Assembly (NCBI GenBank): GCA_016196755.1
Contig: JACPXC010000007.1
Span: 186,001-250,000 of the forward strand
DNA: 64,000 nt
From: Elusimicrobiota bacterium
GTDB taxonomy: Bacteria > Elusimicrobiota > Elusimicrobia > UBA1565
Direction: 5' to 3'
The notes beneath the pieces are model-generated. The model worked only from the letters and a program-made list of their open reading frames with translations. It was not told the origin of the DNA and searched no databases. A program made the position numbers and the translations under genes. Within the stretch, counting starts at the first letter, position 1. Every line of letters begins with the position of its first letter. This document shows, piece by piece, positions 8,405 to 18,894 of this stretch.

Positions 8405-10713
8405 TTCCCGGCCTCCCAGGAGCGGATGAAAGCGACGATGCGTCTGAGGTCGCCCGCCGAGAGCTCGGAGACGCCTCCGGCGGCCTTCGAGAACGGCCGC
8501 ATCGCCGTGTTCGGGCGCCCGAGGGCGATCGTCGCCAGCAGGAACCCGTCGTCGGCCGCGGCCAGGAACTCGGGGCTGTTCAAGGACGGCGCGTAGCCGC
8601 CCCGCGCGTCGCGCGCCCCCTTCCCGTCGGCGCCGTGGCAGGCCGCGCAGTTCTGCGCGTAGAGCGTCCGGCCCTCGGCTGCCGCGGCGGGGTTTCTCTC
8701 GACGCGCCGGCGCCGCGAGGTCGGCGCGTCCTCGAAGGTCCGCAGATACACCGAGACGTCCTTGACGTCCTGCTCCGTCAGGTCGACGTTGCCGCCCTTG
8801 TAGAACGAGCGCATCTCGGTCCCTTCGCGTCCCAAGACCATCGACGCGGCGATGAAGCCGTCGGAGGCGGCGCGCAGGAAGCCGGGGGTGGTGAGCGACG
8901 GGCCGCTGGCGCCCTCACCCTCGGCGCCGTGGCACTTGGCGCACCCGCCCTTGCCCTCGAAGACGAGCTTGCCGACCGCCGCCGACGCCCCGGCGAAGGT
9001 GCGCTTGAGCGGGTCGACCCGCGGCCGTTCGCCCAGGGAACGCAGGTACGCCACGACGTGCTCGATGTCGGAGGACTCCATCGGCATCAGCGACTCGGCC
9101 GGCAGGCCCTTGAGGAACCCGCGCATGGCCGAGCCCTGCTTGCCGTAGGCGACCGTCCGCCAGAGGAACTCGTCGGAAGCCGAGGCCAGGAAGACCGGGT
9201 TCGCAAGCTGGCCGCCCACCCCGCCTTGGCCCTCCGAGCCGTGGCAGGAGACGCAGCCCTTGTCGTAGAGGAACTTGCCGAACTCGGGGTTCCCGCGGCG
9301 GCGGCCCCCGGCGTCGGCCAGCGGGGGCGACTTCTGCCAGCCCCGCAGGTGCGCGAGGAGGTCGGCCACGTCCTCGGAGGAAAGCTGGCGCCAGGCAGGC
9401 ATCCCCGTGCCCGGCCGGCCCTCCGTGACGGCCTTATAGAGGAAACGGTCGTCAGCCATCGCGAGGAAGGAGTCGCTGGCCAGGACCGAGCCTAGGCCCC
9501 CCTCGCCGTCCTTGCCATGGCAGCCGGCACAGCGCCCGGCATAGAGCTTGGCGCCGGTGGCCTTGGAGGCCGACGGCAGGCGGGAGCGCACCTCGGAAAA
9601 CGAGCTCTTGAGCGGATGCAGGCCGCGCAAGAAAGCGATCAGATCGGCGACGTCCGCCGGCGAGAAGTCGTAGGCAGCCGGCATCGCCGTGTGCTTGCGG
9701 CCGGTCAGGATGGTGTCGCGCAGATACTGGTCCGAGGCGATGCCCAGAAACGAGGGGCGGTCGAGCGACACCCCGATGCCCCCTTCGGCGCGGACGCCAT
9801 GGCAGCCGGCACAGTGGCCGCGGAAGAGCGCCGCGCCGCGCTTGGCCTCTCCCCGCGAAGCCAGGACCAGCGAGCGGTCCACGCCCTTCTGCCAGGAGCG
9901 CATGTAAGCCAACAGGCTCCGGACCTGGGTGGGGGTGAGCGCGTCCTTCCAGGGCGGCATCTGGGTCCCCTTGCGGCCGTGCAGGATGATGTCGGCGTAG
10001 TACGCGTCGTCGGCCACCGCCAAGGTCGCCGGGCTGTTGAGCGTGGGAACGCCGGGCTTCTGCAGGCGGCCGTCGGCGCCGTGGCAGGTGGCGCAGTTCT
10101 CGACGAAGAGCTCCCGGCCGTAATCGGCCGAGACCAGCGAGAGCCGCCGCGGATCCTCGTGCAGCTCGAAGCCGGGCCCCAGGCGCGCCACTTCCCCGCG
10201 CTGCAGGTCGCGCAACGCGTGCACCAGCTTCCAGCGGTCCTCCTCCGAGATCCGGCGCGCGTGGGCGGGCATGTTGTTGCGCCCGTGGGAGATGATGCGG
10301 AACAGCTCCGCGTCGGAGAGCTCGAGCGCGGAGTTGGTGGCCACCGGGAACGCGAAGGCCGTCACGGCCTTCGCCACCGGGCCGTCGCCGCGCCCCTTGG
10401 GGCCGTGGCAATGCCGGCAGCTCGACTCGTACACCGCCCGGCCCCGGGCCAGCGCCTCGAAGGAGGGCGGGACGGGGTTCTTCAGCTCGCGGGCGGGCGC
10501 GCCCGCGCGGCTGACGGTCCCGGGCGGCGCCAAGCGGTAGGAGCGGCCGTCGGCGAACAGGGCGCTCGGGTCGTAGGTACGCGGGGCCTGCGAGGTCGCC
10601 ATCTCGGAGAAGAGCCGCCAGTGCGGCTCCTCGAGGTCGCGCCGCGTCGCCAGGACCATAGCCAGGGCCGCGGCCAAGAGGGCGGCGCCCGCCGCCCAGA
10701 GCGTGCTCCTCAT
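8401..10713 (-). CDS. actE: ActE-position cytochrome c with seven CxxCH haem motifs (tandem cytochrome c domains)
   Basis: MRSTLWAAGAALLAAALAMVLATRRDLEEPHWRLFSEMATSQAPRTYDPSALF... then CRHCH, CATCH, CAGCH, CAGCH, CVSCH, CAKCH, CAACH. ORF track start (11076) is over-extended. Confidence 0.85.
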   Translation of the reverse strand: MRSTLWAAGAALLAAALAMVLATRRDLEEPHWRLFSEMATSQAPRTYDPSALFADGRSYRLAPPGTVSRAGAPARELKNPVPPSFEALARGRAVYESSCRHCHGPKGRGDGPVAKAVTAFAFPVATNSALELSDAELFRIISHGRNNMPAHARRISEEDRWKLVHALRDLQRGEVARLGPGFELHEDPRRLSLVSADYGRELFVENCATCHGADGRLQKPGVPTLNSPATLAVADDAYYADIILHGRKGTQMPPWKDALTPTQVRSLLAYMRSWQKGVDRSLVLASRGEAKRGAALFRGHCAGCHGVRAEGGIGVSLDRPSFLGIASDQYLRDTILTGRKHTAMPAAYDFSPADVADLIAFLRGLHPLKSSFSEVRSRLPSASKATGAKLYAGRCAGCHGKDGEGGLGSVLASDSFLAMADDRFLYKAVTEGRPGTGMPAWRQLSSEDVADLLAHLRGWQKSPPLADAGGRRRGNPEFGKFLYDKGCVSCHGSEGQGGVGGQLANPVFLASASDEFLWRTVAYGKQGSAMRGFLKGLPAESLMPMESSDIEHVVAYLRSLGERPRVDPLKRTFAGASAAVGKLVFEGKGGCAKCHGAEGEGASGPSLTTPGFLRAASDGFIAASMVLGREGTEMRSFYKGGNVDLTEQDVKDVSVYLRTFEDAPTSRRRRVERNPAAAAEGRTLYAQNCAACHGADGKGARDARGGYAPSLNSPEFLAAADDGFLLATIALGRPNTAMRPFSKAAGGVSELSAGDLRRIVAFIRSWEAGK

Positions 10714-11217
10714 CGCGGCGCCTCCAGCTCGCGGACGTCGCGCGCGCCGTGCTCGAGCAGGAACGCCTTGAGTCCCGCCTCCGCGCCCGCCTCGGGGGCG
10801 AACGCCAGCAGGAAGCGGTCGTCGGTCGCGCCCAGGCCCTCGAGCTCGGGGCGCCGCGCGGGCGAGAGCCCGCGGAAGACCAGGAAGGTCGCCACCGTCC
10901 CCAGCCCCGCACACAGCACCGTCAGCTCGAAGGCGACCGGGATCAGCGCCGGCGAGGCCGAGAAGGACTTGCCGCCCACGTTCATCGGCCAGTCGAAGAC
11001 CGACACCCAGAACTGGAAGCCCAACGCGCCCGTCAAGCCCGCGAGCGCGAAGCCCAGGCAGGCCTTCCCCAACCACGAGGGTTCGAGCCCCAGCGCCGCA
11101 TCCATCCCGTGCACCGGGAACGGCGTGTAGGCGTCGCGGCAGGAGTAGCCCGCCGCGCGCGCCGCGCGCGCGGCCGCCAGGACCGTATCCGGGCCGTCCC
11201 AGCGGCCGACGACGAGC

Positions 11218-11231
<14 letters not shown>
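10710..11231 (-). CDS. actD: Alternative complex III subunit ActD (DUF3341-type)
   Basis: MAGTKLVVGRWDGPDTVLAAARAARAAGYSCRDAYTPFPVHGMDAALGL...FQFWVSVFDWPMNVGGKSFSASPALIPVAFELTVL. Confidence 0.92.
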
Positions 11232-12570
<1,339 letters not shown>

Positions 12571-12571
12571 A

Positions 12572-15472
12572 TCAGACCTTCTTGTTCCTGACTTTCGTCC
12601 GGTAGTGCACGCCGGGGCCCACGCCCAGCTCGGGCAGGACGCGGAAGGACCGCGCGTCGCCCAGCGCCTCAGCGAGCGGCGCGCCGGCCTCGTTGGCGTC
12701 GCCGAAGACGATCGCCTGCGCCGGACAGCTCTGCGCGCAGGCGGGGCGGACCTGGGAGCCCTTGAGCGCGCGCCCCTCGGACTTGGCCTCCGACGAGGCC
12801 GCGTAGATGCGCTGCACGCAGAACGAGCATTTCTCCATCACTCCGCGCGTGCGCACGGTGACGTCCGGGTTGAGCGCGAGGTTCTGCGTCTGGTCTTGGT
12901 GCGCGTAGTCGAACCAGTTGAAGCGCCGCACCTTGTAGGGACAGTTGTTGGCGCAGTAGCGCGTCCCCACGCAGCGGTTGTAGACCTGCATGTTGAGCCC
13001 TTCGGTCGAGTGGACCGTCGCAAGGACGGGGCAGACCGTCTCGCAGGGGGCGTTGTCGCAGTGCTGGCAGAGCATCGGCTGGAAGGCCGTCTCCACCTCT
13101 CCGGACTCCGACACCTCCTCCCCGGGCGTCCCCGAGTAATAGCGGTCGAGGCGCAGCCACGCCATGTCGCGCCCTTTGCGCACCTCGGCCTTGCCCACCA
13201 CGGGCACGTTGTTCTCGGCCTGGCAGGCGACGACGCAGGCCGAGCAGCCCGTGCACAAGGACAGGTCCACCGACATCGCCCACTTGCGGCCCTTGTACTC
13301 GTGCGCGGGCCACAGGGCCGCGGCCGTCGGTTCGGGCGGATTGCCCGCGCGGGGGTCGCTGAGCAGCTCCTGCAGGGTCGTCTCGCGCAGGTGCTCGCGG
13401 CGCTTCTTGGTCAGCGGGTCGGCCAGGTGGTCGTAAGTCTGCGACTTGGCCAGGAGGCTCATCCCGGGCAGGACCTCCACCGATACCGACCGCAGCCCGA
13501 CGAACGGGTAGAGGTCGGCGCCGCCCCCGGCCTCGCGTTCGATCGGGAGCAGTTTCTCGAGCGGGTAGTTCGCGGCCACCGGCCCGGCCGCGGGACGCCC
13601 GTAGCCCAGCGCGGCAACGACGCTGCCGGGGGCCTGTCCCGGCTGCACGTGCGCGGGGAGCACCGCCGACAGCGCGCCCGCGCGCAGGCGCACCAGGCGT
13701 CCTTCGATGACGCCGAGCCGCGCCGCGTCCTCGGGGGCCAGCGACGCCCAGTTCCCCCAGCAGGCCTTGGTCACGGGGTCGGGGAGCTCCTGCAGCCAGG
13801 GGTTGCCCGCCTGCCGGCCGTCATAGAGCATCGTCGACGCGTAGGGCACAGGCTCGAAGGCCGCGGCCTCGGGCGCCGCCGGCTCGGGGCTCAGACGCGT
13901 CAGCGCGCCGGCGTCGAAGCTCCCCTCGCCGCGTCCCGGCTCGGGCGACGTCACCGCGCCGCGGCGCAGGGCCTCGCTCCAGAAGGCTTCGAAATCCGCG
14001 GCCGCCTTCTGGCGCGCAAAGACCTCCGAGCGCCACAGCGCCCGGACATGGTCGTAGGCCGAGGCGGGACGCCCCGACCAGGCGAGCAAGGTTTCGGCGG
14101 CCGCGCGCGTGTCGTAGAGCGGCGCGACGGCCGGCTGGCGCAGCGAGCGCACGCCCAGGCCCGGCTCGGCGTCGCCCCAGGACTCCAGCGCGTGGTGGTC
14201 GGGCGCCGACCAGTGCGCCAGCGCGGAGGTCTCGTCGGGCAGACCGGAGAGCGTCACCACCAGGCCCGCCTTGCGCGCGGCGGCGCGAAACGCCTCGGCG
14301 TGCGGGTTGTCGTAGGCGGGATTGACACCGTGGACCACCAGGACCGCCACCTCGCCGCGTTCGAGTTCCGACACGAGCCGCGGGAGCGACGCGTCGTCGC
14401 CCTCCGCCTGGAACGACGGACGCGCGAGCTCCAGGGTCGCCCCGTAGGCGGCGAGCATGTGGTTGGTCCAGTTGACGAGGACCTGCACGGCGACGTCGGA
14501 GGACCCGCTGACGACGAGCGCTCGGCCCTTGGCGGCGGCCAAGAGGTCGGCCGCGTCGCGCAGGGCCTTGGCGGCCCGCGGCGGCGCATCGCCGCGCGCC
14601 GCGCGCGGCCCCGTCCAGCCGACCCGGTCCGCCACCAGGCCGGCCAAGAGCGCCGCGGCGCCGCGCTCCTCCGAAGGTTTGAGCGGCACGCGCAAGTCGG
14701 CGTTGGCGCCCGTCAGCGACATCATGGCTTCGAACTGGCCGTGCCAGCTCATCAGGTCCCACTCGTCGGCCGGACGGCGGTTGGCCGCCCAGTCGCGCGT
14801 GAACTCGACCGGCGACACCCAGGAGCCCAGGAAGTCGGCCGCGATGGAGACGATGACGCGGGCCTGCGCGAAGTGATAGCGCGGCAGCGCGCGGCGGCCG
14901 TGGGTCAAGGCGTGGGCTTCGAGGACGGCCGAGCGCGACACCGGGTCGTAGACGACGTGGCGGGCGCCGTGGCGCGCCGTGAAGGCGGCCGCGGCCGCCC
15001 GCTCGGCGGGCCCCGCGGGGGTGCCGGTGAGCAGCCGCACCGCCTTCCCGGAGCGGCCGGCCGCGCGGAGCGCGTCCATCACCGCCGCGTCGAGCTCGCC
15101 CCACGCCGCGGGCGCGTCGCCCTTGCGCGGGCCGCGCAGGCGGCGGGAGTCGTAGAGATCGAGCACCGAGGCCTGGCCGCGCGCGCACAGGCCGCCGCGC
15201 GAGAACGGATGGTCGGGATTGCCCTCGAGCTTGATCGGGCGGCCGTCGCGGACCTTGACGAGCGCGCCGCAGGCCGCCGTGCAGGCGCCGCACGTCGACG
15301 CGTACCAGTCGGCGCGGCCGGGCAGCGACCCCTCGGCGAGCGCCAGAGCGGGCACGACGGCCTCCTTGGGACGCCTCGGCGAACAGCCCGCCGCGGCGAA
15401 CGCCGCGCCCAGGAGCTCGAGGAACTCGCGGCGCTTGATGCCGTCTTCGCGGTCGGTCTGGGCTTCATTCAT
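12572..15472 (-). CDS. actB: Alternative complex III subunit ActB (molybdopterin-oxidoreductase-like plus 4Fe-4S domain)
   Basis: Start MNEAQTDREDGIKRREFLELLGAAFAAAGCSPRRPKEAVVP (Tat-like); C-terminal ferredoxin domain DLSLCTGCSACVVACQAENNVPVVGK...CQHCDNAPCETVCPVLATVHS. Confidence 0.92.
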   Translation of the reverse strand: MNEAQTDREDGIKRREFLELLGAAFAAAGCSPRRPKEAVVPALALAEGSLPGRADWYASTCGACTAACGALVKVRDGRPIKLEGNPDHPFSRGGLCARGQASVLDLYDSRRLRGPRKGDAPAAWGELDAAVMDALRAAGRSGKAVRLLTGTPAGPAERAAAAAFTARHGARHVVYDPVSRSAVLEAHALTHGRRALPRYHFAQARVIVSIAADFLGSWVSPVEFTRDWAANRRPADEWDLMSWHGQFEAMMSLTGANADLRVPLKPSEERGAAALLAGLVADRVGWTGPRAARGDAPPRAAKALRDAADLLAAAKGRALVVSGSSDVAVQVLVNWTNHMLAAYGATLELARPSFQAEGDDASLPRLVSELERGEVAVLVVHGVNPAYDNPHAEAFRAAARKAGLVVTLSGLPDETSALAHWSAPDHHALESWGDAEPGLGVRSLRQPAVAPLYDTRAAAETLLAWSGRPASAYDHVRALWRSEVFARQKAAADFEAFWSEALRRGAVTSPEPGRGEGSFDAGALTRLSPEPAAPEAAAFEPVPYASTMLYDGRQAGNPWLQELPDPVTKACWGNWASLAPEDAARLGVIEGRLVRLRAGALSAVLPAHVQPGQAPGSVVAALGYGRPAAGPVAANYPLEKLLPIEREAGGGADLYPFVGLRSVSVEVLPGMSLLAKSQTYDHLADPLTKKRREHLRETTLQELLSDPRAGNPPEPTAAALWPAHEYKGRKWAMSVDLSLCTGCSACVVACQAENNVPVVGKAEVRKGRDMAWLRLDRYYSGTPGEEVSESGEVETAFQPMLCQHCDNAPCETVCPVLATVHSTEGLNMQVYNRCVGTRYCANNCPYKVRRFNWFDYAHQDQTQNLALNPDVTVRTRGVMEKCSFCVQRIYAASSEAKSEGRALKGSQVRPACAQSCPAQAIVFGDANEAGAPLAEALGDARSFRVLPELGVGPGVHYRTKVRNKKV

Positions 15473-15476
15473 GGGT

Positions 15477-16544
15477 TCACCAATGGCAGGCCGCGCAGTC
15501 GAGCGGCCCTCCGGACCTCTTCCAATGCGACGGCGCCTCGGCCGGCGGCCGGCGGTGGCAGTTGATGCACCAGCCCATCGACAAGGAGCCGGCCTGGCGC
15601 AGGGTCTGCATCGTCTCGACGGGGCCATGGCACTCCTGGCAGCGGATGCCGTCGGCGACGTGGGCGCGGTGGCTGAAGTGCGCGTAGCGAGGCAGCGAGT
15701 GGACGCGATTCCACGCGACCGCCCCGCGCGACTCCCAAGCCGCCGTGAGCTTCGCGATCTCGGGTGAGGGACCCTGCGCGCCCGCCGCCTTCTTGACCAC
15801 CCCGTGGCAGGACATGCAGACCTCCAGCGAAGGCACCCCGGCCACGTCGCTCCTCTCGGCCGCGTGATGGCAGTTGAGGCAGGCGATGCCCAGCTCGCCG
15901 GCGTGCTTCTTGTGCGAGAAGGCGATCGGCTGCGCGGGCGCGTACCCGCGCTGGTCTCCCAACAGGCGATGGTACGCGCGCCCGCCGAGAGACCAGTAGC
16001 CCGCGCCGGCCGCGAGCAGGGCCAGCATCGCCGCCGGCCCCGCCCCCGCCAGGCGCCAGGCCGCGAGCGCCGCCGCCAAGAGGACCAGCGCCCCGGCGGC
16101 GCCGGGCCACCAGACGCGCCGCCCTTCGTCGGGCAGGCGCACCTTGGCCTCCGGCGGGTCCTCGGCCAGCCCCGCATCCTCCTCGGGGCCGGAGGGCCCC
16201 GCCGAAACGGCCTCGAGGTACGCGACGAGCCCCGCCGTCTGCGCCGGCGAGAGCCCAGCGTCCGGCATCCGCACGCCGCTGAACCTCTCGAGGAGCTTCT
16301 TGGCCTCGGGGTCCGAGTCCAGCAGCGCGCCGGGTTTGGCGATGAAGGACGTCAGCCATTCGTTGGTGCGCCGCACCGTGACGCCCTTGAGGTCGGGGCC
16401 GACGCGGTCGCCCTTGCCCACCGTGTGGCACTTGGAGCACTTGCTCTGGAAGAGCGCGGCGTTGCGCTGGAACTCGGACGGCGCCTCAGCGGCGCGCACG
16501 GCGGCGGCGGCGAAGAGGGCCGCGGCGAGGATGGCGGGCTTCAT
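15477..16544 (-). CDS. actA: ActA-like multihaem cytochrome c with fused N-terminal monohaem cytochrome c domain (six CxxCH)
   Basis: MKPAILAAALFAAAAVRAAEAPSEFQRNAALFQSKCSKCHTVGKGDRVGPDLKGV..., TM segment, then CLNCH, CMSCH, CQECH, CINCH, CAACH. Confidence 0.87.
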   Translation of the reverse strand: MKPAILAAALFAAAAVRAAEAPSEFQRNAALFQSKCSKCHTVGKGDRVGPDLKGVTVRRTNEWLTSFIAKPGALLDSDPEAKKLLERFSGVRMPDAGLSPAQTAGLVAYLEAVSAGPSGPEEDAGLAEDPPEAKVRLPDEGRRVWWPGAAGALVLLAAALAAWRLAGAGPAAMLALLAAGAGYWSLGGRAYHRLLGDQRGYAPAQPIAFSHKKHAGELGIACLNCHHAAERSDVAGVPSLEVCMSCHGVVKKAAGAQGPSPEIAKLTAAWESRGAVAWNRVHSLPRYAHFSHRAHVADGIRCQECHGPVETMQTLRQAGSLSMGWCINCHRRPPAEAPSHWKRSGGPLDCAACHW

Positions 16545-17146
16545 GACGCGGCCTCGAGAGAGACGGCTTCGGTGGGACATATCTGGACGCAGCGGCCGCA
16601 GCCGGTGCAGTCGTCGCGGACGACCTGCGCGGCGCGGCCGAGCCGGACGGCCATCGCCTTGGGCTTCTCGGGGCAGGCCGTGACGCAGTAGTCGCAGGGC
16701 TGCCCCTGGGCCGAGTAGCAGCGAGCCGTCGCCACGCGCGCCGCGCCCAGGCGCGGCATCTCATCCTGAGCGGGCTTGCGCAAGGCGCCCGTGCCGCAGG
16801 CCGCGGCGCAGGGGACTCCCTCGCAGAGCTGGCAGGGGTTCTCGCGCGGGAAGAGCACCGGCGTCTCCAGGAGCGCCGTCCCGCACTCGGGGCCGAGCTT
16901 GCGCAGCACGTAGTGCGGGCAGGCCGTGAGGCAGTCGCCGCATTTGGTGCAGGCGGAGAGGAAGTCGGCCTCGGGCAGGGCGTTCGGCGGACGCACCCAG
17001 CCGGTCGGCGGCGGCGGGATCCGCCGTTTGGGCTTGGCGAACGCGGCCGCGGCCGCGCCCCAGCCCTCGAGGAGCTCGAGCGCGAAGCGCCCCCCCTCGC
17101 GGGCGGCGGAACCGAAGAATTCCCGGCGGCTGATGGGTCCGCTCAT
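16541..17146 (-). CDS. NapF/NapG-like 4Fe-4S ferredoxin
   Basis: MSGPISRREFFGSAAREGGRF...CTKCGDCLTACP...CQLCEGVPCAAACGTGAL...CDYCVTACPEKPKAM...CTGCGRCVQICPTEAV. Confidence 0.85.
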   Translation of the reverse strand: MSGPISRREFFGSAAREGGRFALELLEGWGAAAAAFAKPKRRIPPPPTGWVRPPNALPEADFLSACTKCGDCLTACPHYVLRKLGPECGTALLETPVLFPRENPCQLCEGVPCAAACGTGALRKPAQDEMPRLGAARVATARCYSAQGQPCDYCVTACPEKPKAMAVRLGRAAQVVRDDCTGCGRCVQICPTEAVSLEAAS

Positions 17147-18894
17147 CACATCCCCGAGACCCGCATCTGCATGGGCTGGCGCAAGAGCCAGAGGCTGAAC
17201 ACGCTGAAGGCGACCGTCGAGGCCAGCATCGGCAACTGGGCCGAAAACGCGCCGGCGGGGGCGAGGCGCCGGGCCGCGCGGTCGGTGACCCAGAGACTGT
17301 AGACGTGCCCGACGATGACGAGCAGGAGCTGGATGGCCCACAGCCCTTCCAGCGTGATGAGCGGCGCCGGCCGCCACGCCGCCGTGCCCAACAAGTCCCA
17401 GCCCCAGCCCAGCGGGTCCGAGGCGAGGCGCACGAGCTTCGGCCCCTCCATCAGGAAATGCTCGGCGTTATGGGCCAGGTGATAGAAGAGCGCGATGGGC
17501 AAGAGCGCGTAGGCGTAGCGGACGAAGAGCTCGCCGTAGGGACGCCCCCCCGACCGCGCCTGCGCGGCTTTGACGAGGACGGCGTAGAGCGCCGCCGGCA
17601 GGCCGAGCATCAAGGTCATCAGGACGCTGAAGGCCGTCCGGTAGCCGACGCCCCATGCGCCCTCGAGGCCCGACACCCAGGCCGGCCAGGCGGGCGTCAT
17701 CGTCAGCCCGTGGAAACCCGTCATCGCCAGAAGCACGAGCGCCAGCCAGGCCTCGTCGGCCCGGGGCTTTCCTTCGACGGCGAGGTCCGCGCCCCAGGGC
17801 CGCAGGCGTAGGGCCATGTTGTCGTGCGGACAGGTCTTGAAGCACTCCGCGCAGAGCGTGCAGTAGGTGTTGAGCGTCATCGTCCGGGGGAACTCGAAGG
17901 TCGGGCAGCCGGCGCCCTTGTCGCTGCCCCTGTAGCAGTCCTGCGTCCGGCATGACGCGCAGACGGCGGCGTCCTTCGCCCGCGCCTCGACGCTCGAGAA
18001 CATCGCATAGAGCCCCGAGACCCGCCCGACCAGGCAGCCGTAACGGCAGAACGACTTCCTCTCGAAGAGGAAAGCGGAGCCGGCCGCCATCGCGAGCATG
18101 GCCAGCGCCACCCAGGCCGTCGCGCGCGGGATGAGCGTGACGCCCGCCCCGAGCTCCACCCAGGTCAGCGCCAAAAACAGCGCCACGGCCGGCCAGATGC
18201 TGCGCGCCCAGCGCGGCCAGGGGAGGTCCAAGCCCCGCCCCCCAGCCGCCCAACCGGCCAGCGCGTCCCAAGGGCAGACCGTGCACCAGGCCTTCCCGGC
18301 GAAGAGGATGAGGAAGATGAGGCCCGCCCACCACACGGTCCAGGTCAGGAGCGGGGCGATGTTCATCGCCGGGCTCTGGTCCCCGAAGAGCCCGGCGACG
18401 ATGATGCCGACGAAGGCACTCGCCATCAAGGCGCGGGAGGTTTCAAGGAGCACCCGGGACTTGAGGGCCGCGCGCACGCCGGGAAGCTCGGTGAGGTCGA
18501 AGCGAGAGGCGAGCGCCCCCCCTCCGCCCCGGCGGCCGGCCAGCTCGAAAAGGCCGAAGGAGAGCACGATGACGAAGGCCACCCCGGCCTGGAACATCCA
18601 GGTCGGCAGGCCGCGCATCGTGTGCTCCTCCGGGGCGGCGGGCGCCGCCGGCGCTAGCGCCGCGGGGTCCTTGTCGAACTCCGCCTTGCAGGACGACGAA
18701 CAGAAGTAGAACGTCCGGCCGCCGAACTCGGAGCGCGCCTCGACGCCGCGCCGCACCTCCATCGCGCACATGGGGTCGACCGCCGTGCCGGAGACTTCTC
18801 CGCCTTGGCGCGCCCAGTCGAGGGCGACGAGGGCCAGCAGGAGCGCTAGGGTGGCCCAAGGCAGCGCGAGCGCCCAGCGCGGCTTAAGCGACAC
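17146..18894 (-). CDS. Membrane polyferredoxin (NapH/NosR/CcoG-like) with N-terminal YHS domain
   Basis: VDPMCAMEVRRGVEARSEFGGRTFYFCSSSCKAEFDKDPAAL (YHS); later CTVCPWDALAGW, CRYGCLVGRV, CASCRTQDCYRGSDKGAGC, CTLCAECFKTCPHDNM. Confidence 0.82.
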   Translation of the reverse strand: MSLKPRWALALPWATLALLLALVALDWARQGGEVSGTAVDPMCAMEVRRGVEARSEFGGRTFYFCSSSCKAEFDKDPAALAPAAPAAPEEHTMRGLPTWMFQAGVAFVIVLSFGLFELAGRRGGGGALASRFDLTELPGVRAALKSRVLLETSRALMASAFVGIIVAGLFGDQSPAMNIAPLLTWTVWWAGLIFLILFAGKAWCTVCPWDALAGWAAGGRGLDLPWPRWARSIWPAVALFLALTWVELGAGVTLIPRATAWVALAMLAMAAGSAFLFERKSFCRYGCLVGRVSGLYAMFSSVEARAKDAAVCASCRTQDCYRGSDKGAGCPTFEFPRTMTLNTYCTLCAECFKTCPHDNMALRLRPWGADLAVEGKPRADEAWLALVLLAMTGFHGLTMTPAWPAWVSGLEGAWGVGYRTAFSVLMTLMLGLPAALYAVLVKAAQARSGGRPYGELFVRYAYALLPIALFYHLAHNAEHFLMEGPKLVRLASDPLGWGWDLLGTAAWRPAPLITLEGLWAIQLLLVIVGHVYSLWVTDRAARRLAPAGAFSAQLPMLASTVAFSVFSLWLLRQPMQMRVSGM

